Notes under the pieces: generated by a model | The model's input: only the letters and a program-made list of their open reading frames with translations | Database searches by the model: none | What the model was told of the DNA's origin: nothing | Shown here: positions 7,501 to 16,064 of the stretch, piece after piece | Layout: each line of letters begins with the position of its first letter | Numbering within the stretch: the first letter of the stretch is position 1 | Translations under genes and position numbers: made by a program | From: Methylobacterium oryzae | GTDB taxonomy: Bacteria; Pseudomonadota; Alphaproteobacteria; Rhizobiales; Beijerinckiaceae | DNA length: 64,000 nucleotides | Direction: 5' to 3' | NCBI RefSeq assembly: GCF_021398735.1 | Contig: NZ_CP090349.1 | Span: 564,501 to 628,500, forward strand

Positions 7501-8661
7501 CTACAGGACTGGGTCGGCGTCGATGCGCATGCGCAGGATCGCGTAGGGCGGCTGCTGCAGGTCCCGCCCGCGGTTGAATTCCGGCCGCCGGTTGACCTGG
7601 GCCGCCGAGATATAGAGCCACCGGTCCGGGGTGATCCAGAACGTGTCGGCCCAGACCAGCCGGTCGTCGGCGGCCAGCACCTCGACGGTGCCGTCCGGCA
7701 GGCGCCGGCCGACCGCGTTGTGCTCCTGCAGGCTGAGATAGACCCGGTCCCGGGAATCGGTGGTCAGTCCCCCGGTCATGCCCTTCTCGCCGAGATCCTC
7801 GACGGCGGCGGCCACGGCCGCGTCCGCGACGCCCGGATCGCGCAGGGCCGCGGTCTCGACCGCGTAGAGCCGCCGGCTCATCAGCGGCGCGTAGTAGAGG
7901 CGGCGGCCGTCCGGGCTGATCGCGATGCCGTTGGCGCCGCCCTTCGGGCTCTTCTCGGGCGCGTCGCCCTTCCGCTCCATCACGGGGCGGCGCTCCACGA
8001 ACTTGACCAGGCCCTCCTCGGACCGCGTGCTGACGTGGTCCGCGAGGCGCCGCACCACCCGCCCGCTGTCGAGGTCGACCGCCAGGATCGCGCCCGCGCC
8101 GGACTGGCCCTGGTCGGTGACGTAGGCCAGAGCCCGCCCGTCGCGCACATCGACCCGCAGGTCGTTCAGGGAGGAATCCGGGCCGATGCCCGCGTCGAGG
8201 GGGATCGTCCGGCGGACGCTGTTCCGGCCGATATCGATTGCCAGGATCTTCGCGCCGCCCGGCACCGGCCGCCCCTTGCCCGCGGGCAGGCCGGCATCGA
8301 GGATCCAGAGGGTGTCGTCGCGGTCGAAGACGCCGTTGGGGACGTGGAACAGCGACGCCTGCGGCGCCCCCGGATCCGGGCGGTTGGTCGCCGCGTCCGG
8401 GTAGGGCTTCACCGACCCGTCGGGCAGCACCTCGCCGAGGGTGATCGGCTCCGCGCCGGTGAAGCGCGGCATCATCACGAAGATCCGGCCGCCCCGGGCG
8501 ATGGCGAGCCCCGTGGGGGTCGAGGGCGCGTCCGCGGCGATGGCGAGCTCCAGCGTCCCCACGGGCCGGCTCGTCGGGGGCGACGGCGTCGCGGCGCGCG
8601 CCGCGGGGGCGGCGAGGGCCAGGAGACCGGTTCCGAGCAGGCGGCGGCGGTCGAGGCGCAT
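7501..8661 (-). CDS. Secreted major-royal-jelly/Yellow-like beta-propeller protein
   Basis: This encodes 386 residues. It starts LDRRRLLGTGLLALAAPAARA, which looks like a signal peptide with a twin-arginine-like RRR, with cleavage near ARAAT. The body has repeated beta-propeller strands such as PNGVFDRDDTLWILDAG, SLNDLRVDVRDGRALAYVTD, NGIAISPDGRRLYYAPL and WADTFWITPDRWLYISAAQ. This pattern fits the bacterial MRJP/Yellow family, related to SMP-30/gluconolactonase propellers. The substrate is unknown; many relatives bind small aromatic amines or sugars. It is followed closely by the MEKHLA protein gene. Confidence 0.8.
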   Translation of the reverse strand: MRLDRRRLLGTGLLALAAPAARAATPSPPTSRPVGTLELAIAADAPSTPTGLAIARGGRIFVMMPRFTGAEPITLGEVLPDGSVKPYPDAATNRPDPGAPQASLFHVPNGVFDRDDTLWILDAGLPAGKGRPVPGGAKILAIDIGRNSVRRTIPLDAGIGPDSSLNDLRVDVRDGRALAYVTDQGQSGAGAILAVDLDSGRVVRRLADHVSTRSEEGLVKFVERRPVMERKGDAPEKSPKGGANGIAISPDGRRLYYAPLMSRRLYAVETAALRDPGVADAAVAAAVEDLGEKGMTGGLTTDSRDRVYLSLQEHNAVGRRLPDGTVEVLAADDRLVWADTFWITPDRWLYISAAQVNRRPEFNRGRDLQQPPYAILRMRIDADPVL

Positions 8662-8969
8662 GGGAATCCTGTCGCGGAGCTTGTCGGGGCGGGGGTCTTG
8701 GCGCGCCGCTCAACCTGTGGGGATGCCGGCCCAACGCGCGGGCCCGGCGCGCGATCCCGCGATGCGGTATCGCGGCGGCCTCGCGGCGGAATTCCGGGAC
8801 CGGTCCCCGGGCCCGGTGATCGGGAGCCGCCTCGGGGCGGTCCACAGGTGCCGGGGCGCGACGCTGGCTCCGGCCCACGCCGTCACGCTAAGCACGGTCG
8901 TGCCGGGCGTTCGATTCGGCGCCGCACGGGCCGCGGCCCGGCTAGCAGATGTGGAGAGGTGGGACACGC
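8662..8969. other. Divergent intergenic region
   Basis: These 308 bases separate the minus-strand propeller gene from the plus-strand ParA gene and should hold both promoters. I see GC-rich sequence with a GCGGTATCGCGGCGG-like palindromic stretch around 8763-8790 but no recognisable promoter, riboswitch or small gene. Confidence 0.5.
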
Positions 8970-9698
8970 ATGGATCCCGAAGGATCCGAACCGGCGCCGG
9001 AGACCGCGCCCCGGCCCGCCGCCGGGCCGCTGCGGGTCCTCGCCCTGGCGGTGCAGAAGGGCGGGACGGGCAAGACCACCCTGGCGGCCTCCCTGGCGGT
9101 CGCCGCCGCGGAAGCGGGCGAGCAGGTGACCGCCCTCGATCTCGACCCGCAGAGCTCGCTGGCCGGCTGGGGGGCCCTGCGCAAGGCCGACGGCAGGAGC
9201 GACCGCGCGCGCGACGCCGTCGCGGTCGACCGGGTCCAGCCCTGGGAGATGGGCCAGCTCTCGGAGATCCTCGGCATCCTCGCCGAGCAGGGCACGACCC
9301 TCGCCGTCCTCGACACTGCCGGCAGCGCGTCCGGCCTCGCGCCGGCCCTGAAGGACGCCGATTTCGTCCTGATGCCGGTCCGCCCCTCCCGGCTCGACAT
9401 CGTGGCCGCCCGGCCGACGCTCCAGGCGCTGGTCGGACTCGGCCTGCGGGAGCGGCTGGCCCTGGTGCTGAACCAGTGCCCGCCGCCGCCCTCGCCGCGC
9501 ACCAGCGCCTACGCGGCGCAGCTGCGCGCCCTGGGCGTGCTGGCCGAGCCCGGGATCATCCACCGGGTCGACCACCAGGACGCCCTGGCGACCGGGCTCG
9601 GCGTCACGGAATTCGCCCCCGGCAGCCAGGCCGCCGAGGAGGTCCGGGCGCTCTGGGCCTGGGTCGACGGGAAGATGCGGTCGGCGCCCGCCCGCTGA
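8970..9698 (+). CDS. ParA/MinD-family P-loop ATPase (orphan)
   Basis: This is a 242-residue cytoplasmic ATPase. The deviant Walker A motif QKGGTGKTTLAASLA near residues 31-45 and ALDLDPQSSLAGW (Walker A-prime region) define the ParA superfamily. VLDTAGSASGLAP and PVRPSRLDIVAARPTL fit the remaining core. ATG 8970 is chosen because GAGAGGTGGG lies just upstream; an ATG at 8949 would add seven residues. No parB follows; the next gene is convergent and encodes a peptidase. Its role, whether plasmid-like partitioning, positioning of another cargo or something else, is therefore open. Confidence 0.88.
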   Translation: MDPEGSEPAPETAPRPAAGPLRVLALAVQKGGTGKTTLAASLAVAAAEAGEQVTALDLDPQSSLAGWGALRKADGRSDRARDAVAVDRVQPWEMGQLSEILGILAEQGTTLAVLDTAGSASGLAPALKDADFVLMPVRPSRLDIVAARPTLQALVGLGLRERLALVLNQCPPPPSPRTSAYAAQLRALGVLAEPGIIHRVDHQDALATGLGVTEFAPGSQAAEEVRALWAWVDGKMRSAPAR

Positions 9699-9717
9699 GA
9701 TCGGCCTTCCGCCGGGA

Positions 9718-11103
9718 TCAGCCCTGGCCGAGGGCCGCGAGGATCCGCGCCCAGGAGCGCGTGCCCTTGTGGAAGCTCGTCAGGTCGTACTTCTCGTTCG
9801 GCGAGTGGATCCGGTCGTCGTCGAGGCCGAAGCCGATCAGCAGGGTGTCGCGCCCCAGGATCCGCTTGAAGTCGCCGACGATCGGGATCGAGCCGCCCGC
9901 GCCCACGGTCACCGCCGGCACGCCCCACTCGTCCTGCAGCGCCGCCTTGGCGGCCCCGAGCTGCGGCATGTCGAAGGGCAGGCTGATCGCCCGCGAGCCC
10001 TTGTAGGTGATGACCTCGACCTGGCAGTCGGCCGGCACCCGCGCGCGCACGAAGGCCTCGAAGCTCTCGGCGAGCCGCTTCGGGTCCTGGTCGTCCACGA
10101 GGCGGAACGAGACCTTGGCAGAGGCGGTGGAGGCGATCACCGTCTTGGTGCCCTCGCCCGTATAGCCGCCGATGATGCCGTTGGCGTCGCAGGAGGGGCG
10201 GGACTGCACCAGCTCGATCGGCATCCGCCCGCGCTCGCCCGCGGGCTCCTTGAGGCCGATCGGCCCGAGCAGCGTCTCCGGCGTCAGGCCGAGGCCGCGC
10301 CACTGCTCCAGCAACTCCGGCGGGCGCTCGTGAACGCCCTCGTAGAAGCCCGGGATCGTCACCCGCCCGTCCGCGTCGTGCAGGTCGGCGATGATCTTCG
10401 ACAGAACGTGGATCGGGTTGCGCGCCGCGCCGCCGAAGAAGCCGGAATGCAGGTCGCGGTCGGCGCAGGTGACCTTCACCTCGAAATAGGCGAGCCCGCG
10501 CAGCGACGACGTGATGGCCGGGGTCTTCCGGTCCCACATGCCGGTGTCGCAGACGAGGACCACGTCGCAGCCGAGTCTCTCGCGGTTGGCCGCGACCCAT
10601 TCGGGCAGGCCTTGTGATCCACTCTCCTCGGCGCCCTCGATCAGGATCGTGACGCCGCAAGGCAACTCGCCGTGCATGGCGATATAGGCCCGGCATGCCT
10701 CCACGAAGGTCATCACCTGACCCTTGTCGTCGGAGGCGCCGCGCCCGACGATCGTCTTGCCGCCCTGGCCGTCGTCAGCGATGTGCGGCTCGAAGGGCGG
10801 CGTCTTCCACAGGTCGAGGGGATCGACCGGTTGCACGTCGTAATGGCCGTAGAACAGGACGTGCGGCGCTCCCGGCTTCGGCCGGTGGGCCAGGACCACC
10901 GGGTGGAGCGAGGTCTCCTCCACCGAGGTCTCGAAGCCCAGCGCGGTCAGGTCCTGGGCGAGCCAGGCGGCGGCCTCGCGGCAATGCCCGGCATAGGCGG
11001 GATCGGTGGAGATCGACGGGATCCGCAGGAAGGCGAACAGCCGCTCCAGGGCGTTCTCCAGGTCCGTGTCGATGTCGTTGAGGATCGCGTCGAGCGCGGC
11101 CAT
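9718..11103 (-). CDS. M20-family metallopeptidase (dipeptidase)
   Basis: This is a 461-residue cytoplasmic zinc peptidase of the CNDP/dapE/argE group. Metal-site motifs appear in order: HYDVQPVDP, GASDDKGQ with the bridging Asp, EGAEESGSQG with the catalytic and binding glutamates, and HKGTRSWARIL near the C-terminus. DRDLHSGFFGGAARNPIH belongs to the dimerisation domain. It probably hydrolyses dipeptides or related amides. It ends 19 bases from the convergent ParA gene. Confidence 0.92.
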   Translation of the reverse strand: MAALDAILNDIDTDLENALERLFAFLRIPSISTDPAYAGHCREAAAWLAQDLTALGFETSVEETSLHPVVLAHRPKPGAPHVLFYGHYDVQPVDPLDLWKTPPFEPHIADDGQGGKTIVGRGASDDKGQVMTFVEACRAYIAMHGELPCGVTILIEGAEESGSQGLPEWVAANRERLGCDVVLVCDTGMWDRKTPAITSSLRGLAYFEVKVTCADRDLHSGFFGGAARNPIHVLSKIIADLHDADGRVTIPGFYEGVHERPPELLEQWRGLGLTPETLLGPIGLKEPAGERGRMPIELVQSRPSCDANGIIGGYTGEGTKTVIASTASAKVSFRLVDDQDPKRLAESFEAFVRARVPADCQVEVITYKGSRAISLPFDMPQLGAAKAALQDEWGVPAVTVGAGGSIPIVGDFKRILGRDTLLIGFGLDDDRIHSPNEKYDLTSFHKGTRSWARILAALGQG

Positions 11104-11376
11104 CGGTGGCTCCGGGGTGCGGCGTGGACTCTGCGGGAAGGAGGGTTAGCCGAGGCGAGGTGGGGCCGGCAATGTCGGACGGTGCGGCGGCCGATATGCG
11201 CGCCGCAGGCGCGCCACCCTCGCTCACGGGTTGAGACGGCGCGCTCCGGAACAGGCGCAGATTGGAATGGTTATCGACCGGAAGCCCAGGCCGCGGCCCG
11301 CGCGTCGCTGCCGGTCGCTGCCCCGGACCGATCCGCTCCCGCCCGGCCCCGGCCGGCCCAGACCGTGGACGACATC

Positions 11377-11901
11377 ATGCGCCTCGAGACCCAGCCGCCG
11401 GTGTCGGCGGACACGCCGATCGGCATCACGCTGACGATCAACGGGCAGCGGCGCGAACTGCAGGTCGCACCGTGGACCACGCTCCTCGACCTCCTGCGCG
11501 AGCGGCTCGACCTCACCGGCACCAAGAAGGGCTGCGACCACGGCCAGTGCGGGGCCTGCACGGTGCTGGTGAACGGCACCCGGGTGAATTCCTGCCTGAC
11601 GCTGGCGGTGATGAAGGACGGGGCCGAGATCACCACGGTCGAGGGGCTGGCCGCCCTCGGCGACCGGGCGGGCAGCAACGCCCTCCACCCGATCCAGGAG
11701 GCGTTCATCGAGCACGACGCCTTCCAGTGCGGCTACTGCACGCCGGGCCAGCTCTGCTCGTCGGTCGGCCTGATGAACGAGGGCCACGCCCACACCCGGG
11801 ACGAGATCCGCGAGGCGATGAGCGGCAATATCTGCCGCTGCGGCGCCTACACCAACATCGTCGACGCCATCGAGGACGTCATGCAGGGAGGCGCCCGATG
11901 A
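11377..11901 (+). CDS. Molybdenum hydroxylase, [2Fe-2S] subunit (PaoA/YagT type)
   Basis: This is the small iron-sulfur subunit of a xanthine dehydrogenase-family enzyme, 174 residues from ATG 11377; a GTG at 11365 is a possible earlier start. The N-terminal plant-ferredoxin-like cluster is bound by GCDHGQCGACTVLVNG plus a later Cys in NSCLTL. The second cluster is in the helical domain, CGYCTPGQ and GNICRCGAY. No Tat leader is visible, unlike E. coli PaoA, so the enzyme should be cytoplasmic. The stop overlaps the start of the FAD subunit gene (ATGA). Confidence 0.93.
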   Translation: MRLETQPPVSADTPIGITLTINGQRRELQVAPWTTLLDLLRERLDLTGTKKGCDHGQCGACTVLVNGTRVNSCLTLAVMKDGAEITTVEGLAALGDRAGSNALHPIQEAFIEHDAFQCGYCTPGQLCSSVGLMNEGHAHTRDEIREAMSGNICRCGAYTNIVDAIEDVMQGGAR

Positions 11902-12905
11902 ACCGCTTCGACTACGTCCGCGCCGGCACGGTGGCGGAGGCGGTGCAGGCCTTCGGGGCCGGGGCCCGCTTCATCGCCGGCGGCACCAACCTGATCGACC
12001 TGATGAAGTACGAGGTCGAGAAGCCGGGCCGGCTGATCGACATCACCCGCCTGCCCCTCGACCGGATCGAGGACAGCGGGGACGGCCTGCGGATCGGGGC
12101 GCTCGTGACCAACGCCAAGGCGGCCTACGACGATCGGGTCGCGGCCCGGTACCCGCTCCTGCGCAACGCCATCCTGGCCGGCGCCTCGGCGCAGCTGCGC
12201 AACGCCGCCTCCACGGGCGGCAACCTGCTCCAGCGGACCCGCTGCTACTATTTCTACGACGTGGCCACGCCCTGCAACAAGCGCGCGCCCGGCTCCGGCT
12301 GCCCGGCGATCGGCGGGATGAACCGCATCCACGCGATCTTCGGGACGAGCGCGCACTGCATCGCCACCCACCCCTCCGACATGTGCATCGCGCTGGCCGC
12401 CCTGGAGGCCACCGTGCGGGTGAGCGGACCGCAGGGCGACCGGTCGATCCCGTTCTCCGAGTTCCACCGCCTGCCGGGGGATTCGCCCGAGCGGGACACG
12501 AACCTCGCCCCCGGCGAGATCATCGTGTCGGTCGACCTGCCGGAGAGCCGCTTCCCGCAGCACTACACCTACCTGAAGCTGCGCGACCGCCTGTCCTACG
12601 CCTTCGCGCTGGTCTCGGTGGCGGCGGCCCTGGAACTCGACGGCGACCGGGTGAAGACCGCGCGGCTGGCGCTCGGCGGCGTCGCCCACAAGCCCTGGCG
12701 CAACCGCGAGGCCGAGGCCCTGCTGGAGGGCAAGCCCGCGACCCGCGAGAGCTTCCAGGCGGCGGCCGACCTGATCGTCGCGGAGGCCAAGCCCCAGTCG
12801 GAGAACGGCTTCAAGATCGATCTCGCCCGGCGCGCCATCGTGCGCGGCCTCGAGCAGGCCGCCGCCGGCACGCCCCAGTCGCTCAGCGACAAGCGCATCC
12901 AGTAG
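11898..12905 (+). CDS. Molybdenum hydroxylase, FAD-binding subunit with extra cysteine cluster (PaoB/YagS type)
   Basis: This is the middle subunit, 335 residues, passing electrons between the [2Fe-2S] subunit and acceptor through FAD. FIAGGTNLIDLMK is the FAD pyrophosphate motif, and NAASTGGNLLQRTRCYYF is the second FAD contact. Just after it, cysteines in RTRCYYF, TPCNKRAPGSGCPA form the insertion that carries a [4Fe-4S] cluster in E. coli PaoB. The C-terminal CO_deh_flav domain follows (YLKLRDRLSYAFALVSVAAAL). It is translationally coupled to the small subunit. Confidence 0.93.
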   Translation: MNRFDYVRAGTVAEAVQAFGAGARFIAGGTNLIDLMKYEVEKPGRLIDITRLPLDRIEDSGDGLRIGALVTNAKAAYDDRVAARYPLLRNAILAGASAQLRNAASTGGNLLQRTRCYYFYDVATPCNKRAPGSGCPAIGGMNRIHAIFGTSAHCIATHPSDMCIALAALEATVRVSGPQGDRSIPFSEFHRLPGDSPERDTNLAPGEIIVSVDLPESRFPQHYTYLKLRDRLSYAFALVSVAAALELDGDRVKTARLALGGVAHKPWRNREAEALLEGKPATRESFQAAADLIVAEAKPQSENGFKIDLARRAIVRGLEQAAAGTPQSLSDKRIQ

Positions 12906-12913
12906 GTTCTGCC

Positions 12914-15166
12914 ATGACACAGACCTTCAGCTCCACCGGCCGCGACACCTTCGTCGGCAGCCCGCGCAGCCGCATCGACGGGCCCGCCAAGGTGACCGGG
13001 CTCGCCAAGTACGCGGGCGAGTTCGCCGCGCCCGACCTCGCCTACGGCTATGTGGTGTCGAGTTCGATCGCCAAGGGCCGGATCACCGCCATCGACTCGG
13101 TCGAGGCCGAGGCGGTGCCGGGCGTCCTCAAGGTCCTGACCCACGAGAACCGGCCGCGGACCGCGTGGCGGGACAAGAACTTCCAGGACCAGGTGGCGCC
13201 CCCCGGCTCGCCGTTCCGCGCCCTCTACGACGACCTGATCGTGTTCAGCGGCCAGCCGGTCGCCCTGGTGGTGGCGGAGGATTTCGAGACCGCGCGCTAC
13301 GCCGCGTCCCTCGTCCGCGTGAGCTACGCGATGGAGGAGCCCGGGACCGACCTGGAAGCCCTGCGCGGCACCGCCTACGACCCGCCCTACAAGCGCACGG
13401 GCATCAAGCCGCCGCCGGAGCCCTGGGGCGACGCCGACAAGGCGTTCGGCAGCGCGCCGGTCCGCGTGCAGGGCGCCTACAGCCTCGCCGACGAGCACCA
13501 CAACCCGTTGGAGCCGCACGCCTCCACGGTGGTGGTCGAGCAGGACGGCACCTACACGGTCTACGACAAGATCCAGGGCGTCTCGAACAGCCACCAGTAT
13601 CTCACCAACGTCTTCGGCCTGAAGCCCGATCAGGTCCGGGTGCTCAACCCCTATCTCGGCGGCGGCTTCGGCTCGGGCCTGCGCCCGCAGTACCAGCTGT
13701 TCCTGGCGATGCTGGCCGCCCAGGAGCTGAAGCGCTCCGTGCGCGTGACCCTGACCCGCGACCAGCTGTGGAGCTTCACCTACCGGTCCGAGGCGCTGCA
13801 GACGATCGCGCTCGGCGCCGAGGCCGACGGGAGGCTGACGGCCCTGCGCCACGACGCCGTCCAGGGCACCTCGCAGTACGAGGATTACCAGGAGGTCGTC
13901 GTCAACTGGTCGGGCGTCCTCTACCGGTGCGACAACGTCGCCCTCGGCTACCGGCTGGTGAAGCTCGACACGCCGACGCCCGGCGACATGCGCGCCCCCG
14001 GCGCGGTGACCGGCGTCTTCGCCATCGAGACCGCGATGGACGAACTCGCCTACGCGACCGGGCTCGACCCGATCGACCTGCGGCTGAGGAACTACGCCGA
14101 GTCCGACGCCACCGCCGAGGGCAAGCCGTTCGGCTCGAAGGAGCTGAAGAGCTGCTTCCGGCAGGGCGCCGAGCGGTTCGGCTGGGCGAAGCGCAGCCCT
14201 GAGCCCCGCTCCATGCGCGAGGGCCGGGAGCTGGTCGGCTGGGGCGTGGCCACCGGCATCTGGGAATCGATGATGATGCAGTCGAGCGCCATCGCGACCC
14301 TGACGCCGGACGGCCGCCTGACGGTCGGCAACTCCACCGGCGACATCGGCACCGGCACCTACACGATCCTGACGCAGATCGCGGCCGACACGCTGGGCCT
14401 GCCGATGGACGCGGTCACCACCAAGCTCGGCGACACCCGCCTGCCGGAGGCCCCGGTCGCTGGCGGCTCGTGGACGGCCGCCTCCTCGGGTACCGCCGTG
14501 ATGAAGGCCTGCCGCAACGTCGGCGCGCAGGTGTTCAAGCTCGCCCGCGCCATGGAGAACTCGCCGCTGGCCAACGTCGACTTCGACCGCGCCGTGTTCG
14601 CGGACGGCCGCATCGCGGTCGCGGGCGATCCGGGCCGCAGCGTGTCGCTCGTCGAGGTGCTCCAGGCGGCGGGCGTCGACAAGGTCGAGGCCGTCGAGGA
14701 GGCCGGGCCCGACAAGGACTTCAATCAGAAATACGAGGCCTACACCCACTCGGCGATCTTCGCCGAGGTGAAGGTCGACGAGGAGCTGGGTCAGGTCCGG
14801 GTCACCCGCATCGTCTCGGCGATCGCGGCCGGCAAGGTGCTGAACCCGAAGACGGCGCGCAGCCAGATCCTCGGCGGCGTGGTGATGGGGATCGGCTCGG
14901 CCCTCGAGGAGGAGTCGATGCTCGACCACCGCATCGGCCGGTTCATGAACCACAACCTCGGCGAGTACCATGTGCCGGTCCACGCCGACATCTACGACAT
15001 CGACGTGATCTTCGTGGAGGAGGAGGACAAGGCGAACCCGCTGGGCGTGAAGGGGCTCGGCGAGATCGGCATCGTCGGCACCGCGGCCGCCATCGCCAAC
15101 GCGGTCTTCCACGCCACCGGCAGGCGGGTGCGCGACCTGCCGATCACCGTCGACAAGCTCCTGTGA
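12914..15166 (+). CDS. Molybdenum hydroxylase, molybdopterin-binding large subunit (PaoC/YagR type)
   Basis: This is the catalytic subunit, 750 residues. The N-terminal domain begins SRIDGPAKVTGLAKYAGEF, the usual family opening. Cofactor-contact blocks include GGGFGSGLRPQ, MRAPGAVTGVFAIE and GTGTYTILTQIAADTLGL. The base that activates the Mo-bound water is the Glu in VKGLGEIGIVGTAAAIANA near the C-terminus. The substrate is likely an aldehyde or an N-heterocycle and cannot be fixed from sequence. No PaoD/XdhC-type cofactor chaperone gene follows, which is a difference from E. coli. Confidence 0.94.
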   Translation: MTQTFSSTGRDTFVGSPRSRIDGPAKVTGLAKYAGEFAAPDLAYGYVVSSSIAKGRITAIDSVEAEAVPGVLKVLTHENRPRTAWRDKNFQDQVAPPGSPFRALYDDLIVFSGQPVALVVAEDFETARYAASLVRVSYAMEEPGTDLEALRGTAYDPPYKRTGIKPPPEPWGDADKAFGSAPVRVQGAYSLADEHHNPLEPHASTVVVEQDGTYTVYDKIQGVSNSHQYLTNVFGLKPDQVRVLNPYLGGGFGSGLRPQYQLFLAMLAAQELKRSVRVTLTRDQLWSFTYRSEALQTIALGAEADGRLTALRHDAVQGTSQYEDYQEVVVNWSGVLYRCDNVALGYRLVKLDTPTPGDMRAPGAVTGVFAIETAMDELAYATGLDPIDLRLRNYAESDATAEGKPFGSKELKSCFRQGAERFGWAKRSPEPRSMREGRELVGWGVATGIWESMMMQSSAIATLTPDGRLTVGNSTGDIGTGTYTILTQIAADTLGLPMDAVTTKLGDTRLPEAPVAGGSWTAASSGTAVMKACRNVGAQVFKLARAMENSPLANVDFDRAVFADGRIAVAGDPGRSVSLVEVLQAAGVDKVEAVEEAGPDKDFNQKYEAYTHSAIFAEVKVDEELGQVRVTRIVSAIAAGKVLNPKTARSQILGGVVMGIGSALEEESMLDHRIGRFMNHNLGEYHVPVHADIYDIDVIFVEEEDKANPLGVKGLGEIGIVGTAAAIANAVFHATGRRVRDLPITVDKLL

Positions 15167-15174
15167 ATAGCGGA

Positions 15175-15190
15175 TGTTTCACGGGAAACA
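15175..15190. promoter_or_regulatory. parS-like centromere site
   Basis: The sequence TGTTTCACGGGAAACA differs at one base from the 16-bp ParB-binding consensus TGTTTCACGTGAAACA. The flanking bases extend the dyad to ATGTTTC/GAAACAT. It lies in non-coding DNA eight bases after the molybdenum hydroxylase stop. It could also serve as a weak terminator stem, but no T-run follows. True parS sites usually cluster near the replication origin; no dnaA, gidA or parAB is visible in this window. Confidence 0.6.
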
Positions 15191-15234
15191 TTGACGGTTC
15201 GGCAAGGAGTCGTGCGGGTCACGCTGGGCCGCGC

Positions 15235-15325
15235 CGTCAGCGCGAGCGCAGCGAAGCGACCCAGGGCGGCGCGACATCGTCGAGCGTGGCGCTGCCTGGG
15301 TTGCTTCGCTGCGCTCGCAAGGACG
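15235..15325. repeat. REP/BIME-like palindromic repeat, copy 4
   Basis: The left arm is CGTCAGCGCGAGCGCAGCGA and the right arm is TTGCTTCGCTGCGCTCGCAA, followed by GGACG. The inner blocks CCAGGGCGGCGCG and GCGCTGCCTGGG also pair. It lies between the parS-like site and the EamA-type gene, so the 192-base gap there is mostly repeat. Confidence 0.9.
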
Positions 15326-15358
15326 AGGATGCGTCCGGGCCCTGCGAATAGGGACGGC

Positions 15359-15808
15359 GTGGAAATTTCCGTGAGCCCCCTGCTGGAATCCTGGCGCTTC
15401 TGGGCGCTCGCCGCCGCCGGCTTCGCGGCGCTGACCGCGATCCTCGCCAAGGTCGGGGTCGCGGGCGTGCCGTCGGACGTCGCGACCTTCGTGCGCACCG
15501 CGGTGATCCTGGTCTTCGCCAGCGCGATCGTGGTCGCCTCCGGGCAGGCCGGCGGCCTCGCGCAGATCTCCGGTCGGAGCCTCGTCTTCCTCGTCCTGTC
15601 GGGGCTCGCCACCGGGGCGTCGTGGCTCTGCTACTTCCGCGCGCTGTCGCTGGGCGACGCTGCCCGGGTCGCGCCGATCGACAAGCTCAGCGTCGTGCTG
15701 GTGGCGATCCTCGGCGCCACCCTGCTCGGCGAGACCCTCAGCCTCGCCGCCTGGGCCGGCGTCGCGCTGATCGCCGCGGGCGCGGCCCTCGTCGCCTCCG
15801 GACTGTGA
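15359..15808 (+). CDS. EamA-type small transporter (four-to-five helix half unit)
   Basis: This is an inner-membrane protein of 149 residues from GTG 15359 (AGGGA just upstream); GTG 15371 is an alternative. Hydrophobic helices are evident: SWRFWALAAAGFAALTAILA, TAVILVFASAIVVASG, LVFLVLSGLATGASWLCYF, and a C-terminal pair LSVVLVAILGATLL and LAAWAGVALIAAGAAL. PIDKLSVVLVAILGATLLGE is the conserved EamA/DMT signature. Single-domain members of this family probably dimerise. The substrate is unknown. Its upstream DNA is a palindromic repeat. Confidence 0.85.
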   Translation: MEISVSPLLESWRFWALAAAGFAALTAILAKVGVAGVPSDVATFVRTAVILVFASAIVVASGQAGGLAQISGRSLVFLVLSGLATGASWLCYFRALSLGDAARVAPIDKLSVVLVAILGATLLGETLSLAAWAGVALIAAGAALVASGL

Positions 15809-15883
15809 GACCGTGCGCGCTGGCGCACCGATCCCTTAACGCGATGCGCGCATCCTGCGGTTGCCTCGCGAAAGGGGACCGTC

Positions 15884-16039
15884 ATGGAATGGGTTTATCG
15901 CGGCTTCGAGACCTCGATGCTCGGTCTCGCTCTCTGTCTCGGACTCGGCGCCTGCCTCACGCTCGGCACCGCGCGCGTGCCGGCCGGAACGCTCTCCGTC
16001 ACCCTGCCGATGCTCACGGTGACCGCCCCCGCGCCCTGA
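15884..16039 (+). CDS. Small single-helix membrane protein, 51 residues
   Basis: ATG 15884 is preceded by AAAGGGGA at a good distance, and the frame runs 51 codons to TGA. The product starts MEWVYRGFETS, has one hydrophobic stretch (LGLALCLGLGACLTLG) and ends in a Pro/Thr-rich tail (LPMLTVTAPAP). I do not recognise the family. The strong ribosome-binding site and single clean helix make it a plausible small membrane protein. It is convergent with the GST gene. Confidence 0.5.
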   Translation: MEWVYRGFETSMLGLALCLGLGACLTLGTARVPAGTLSVTLPMLTVTAPAP

Positions 16040-16064
16040 GGCGCGGGACCGGTCCGGCGGGGCG

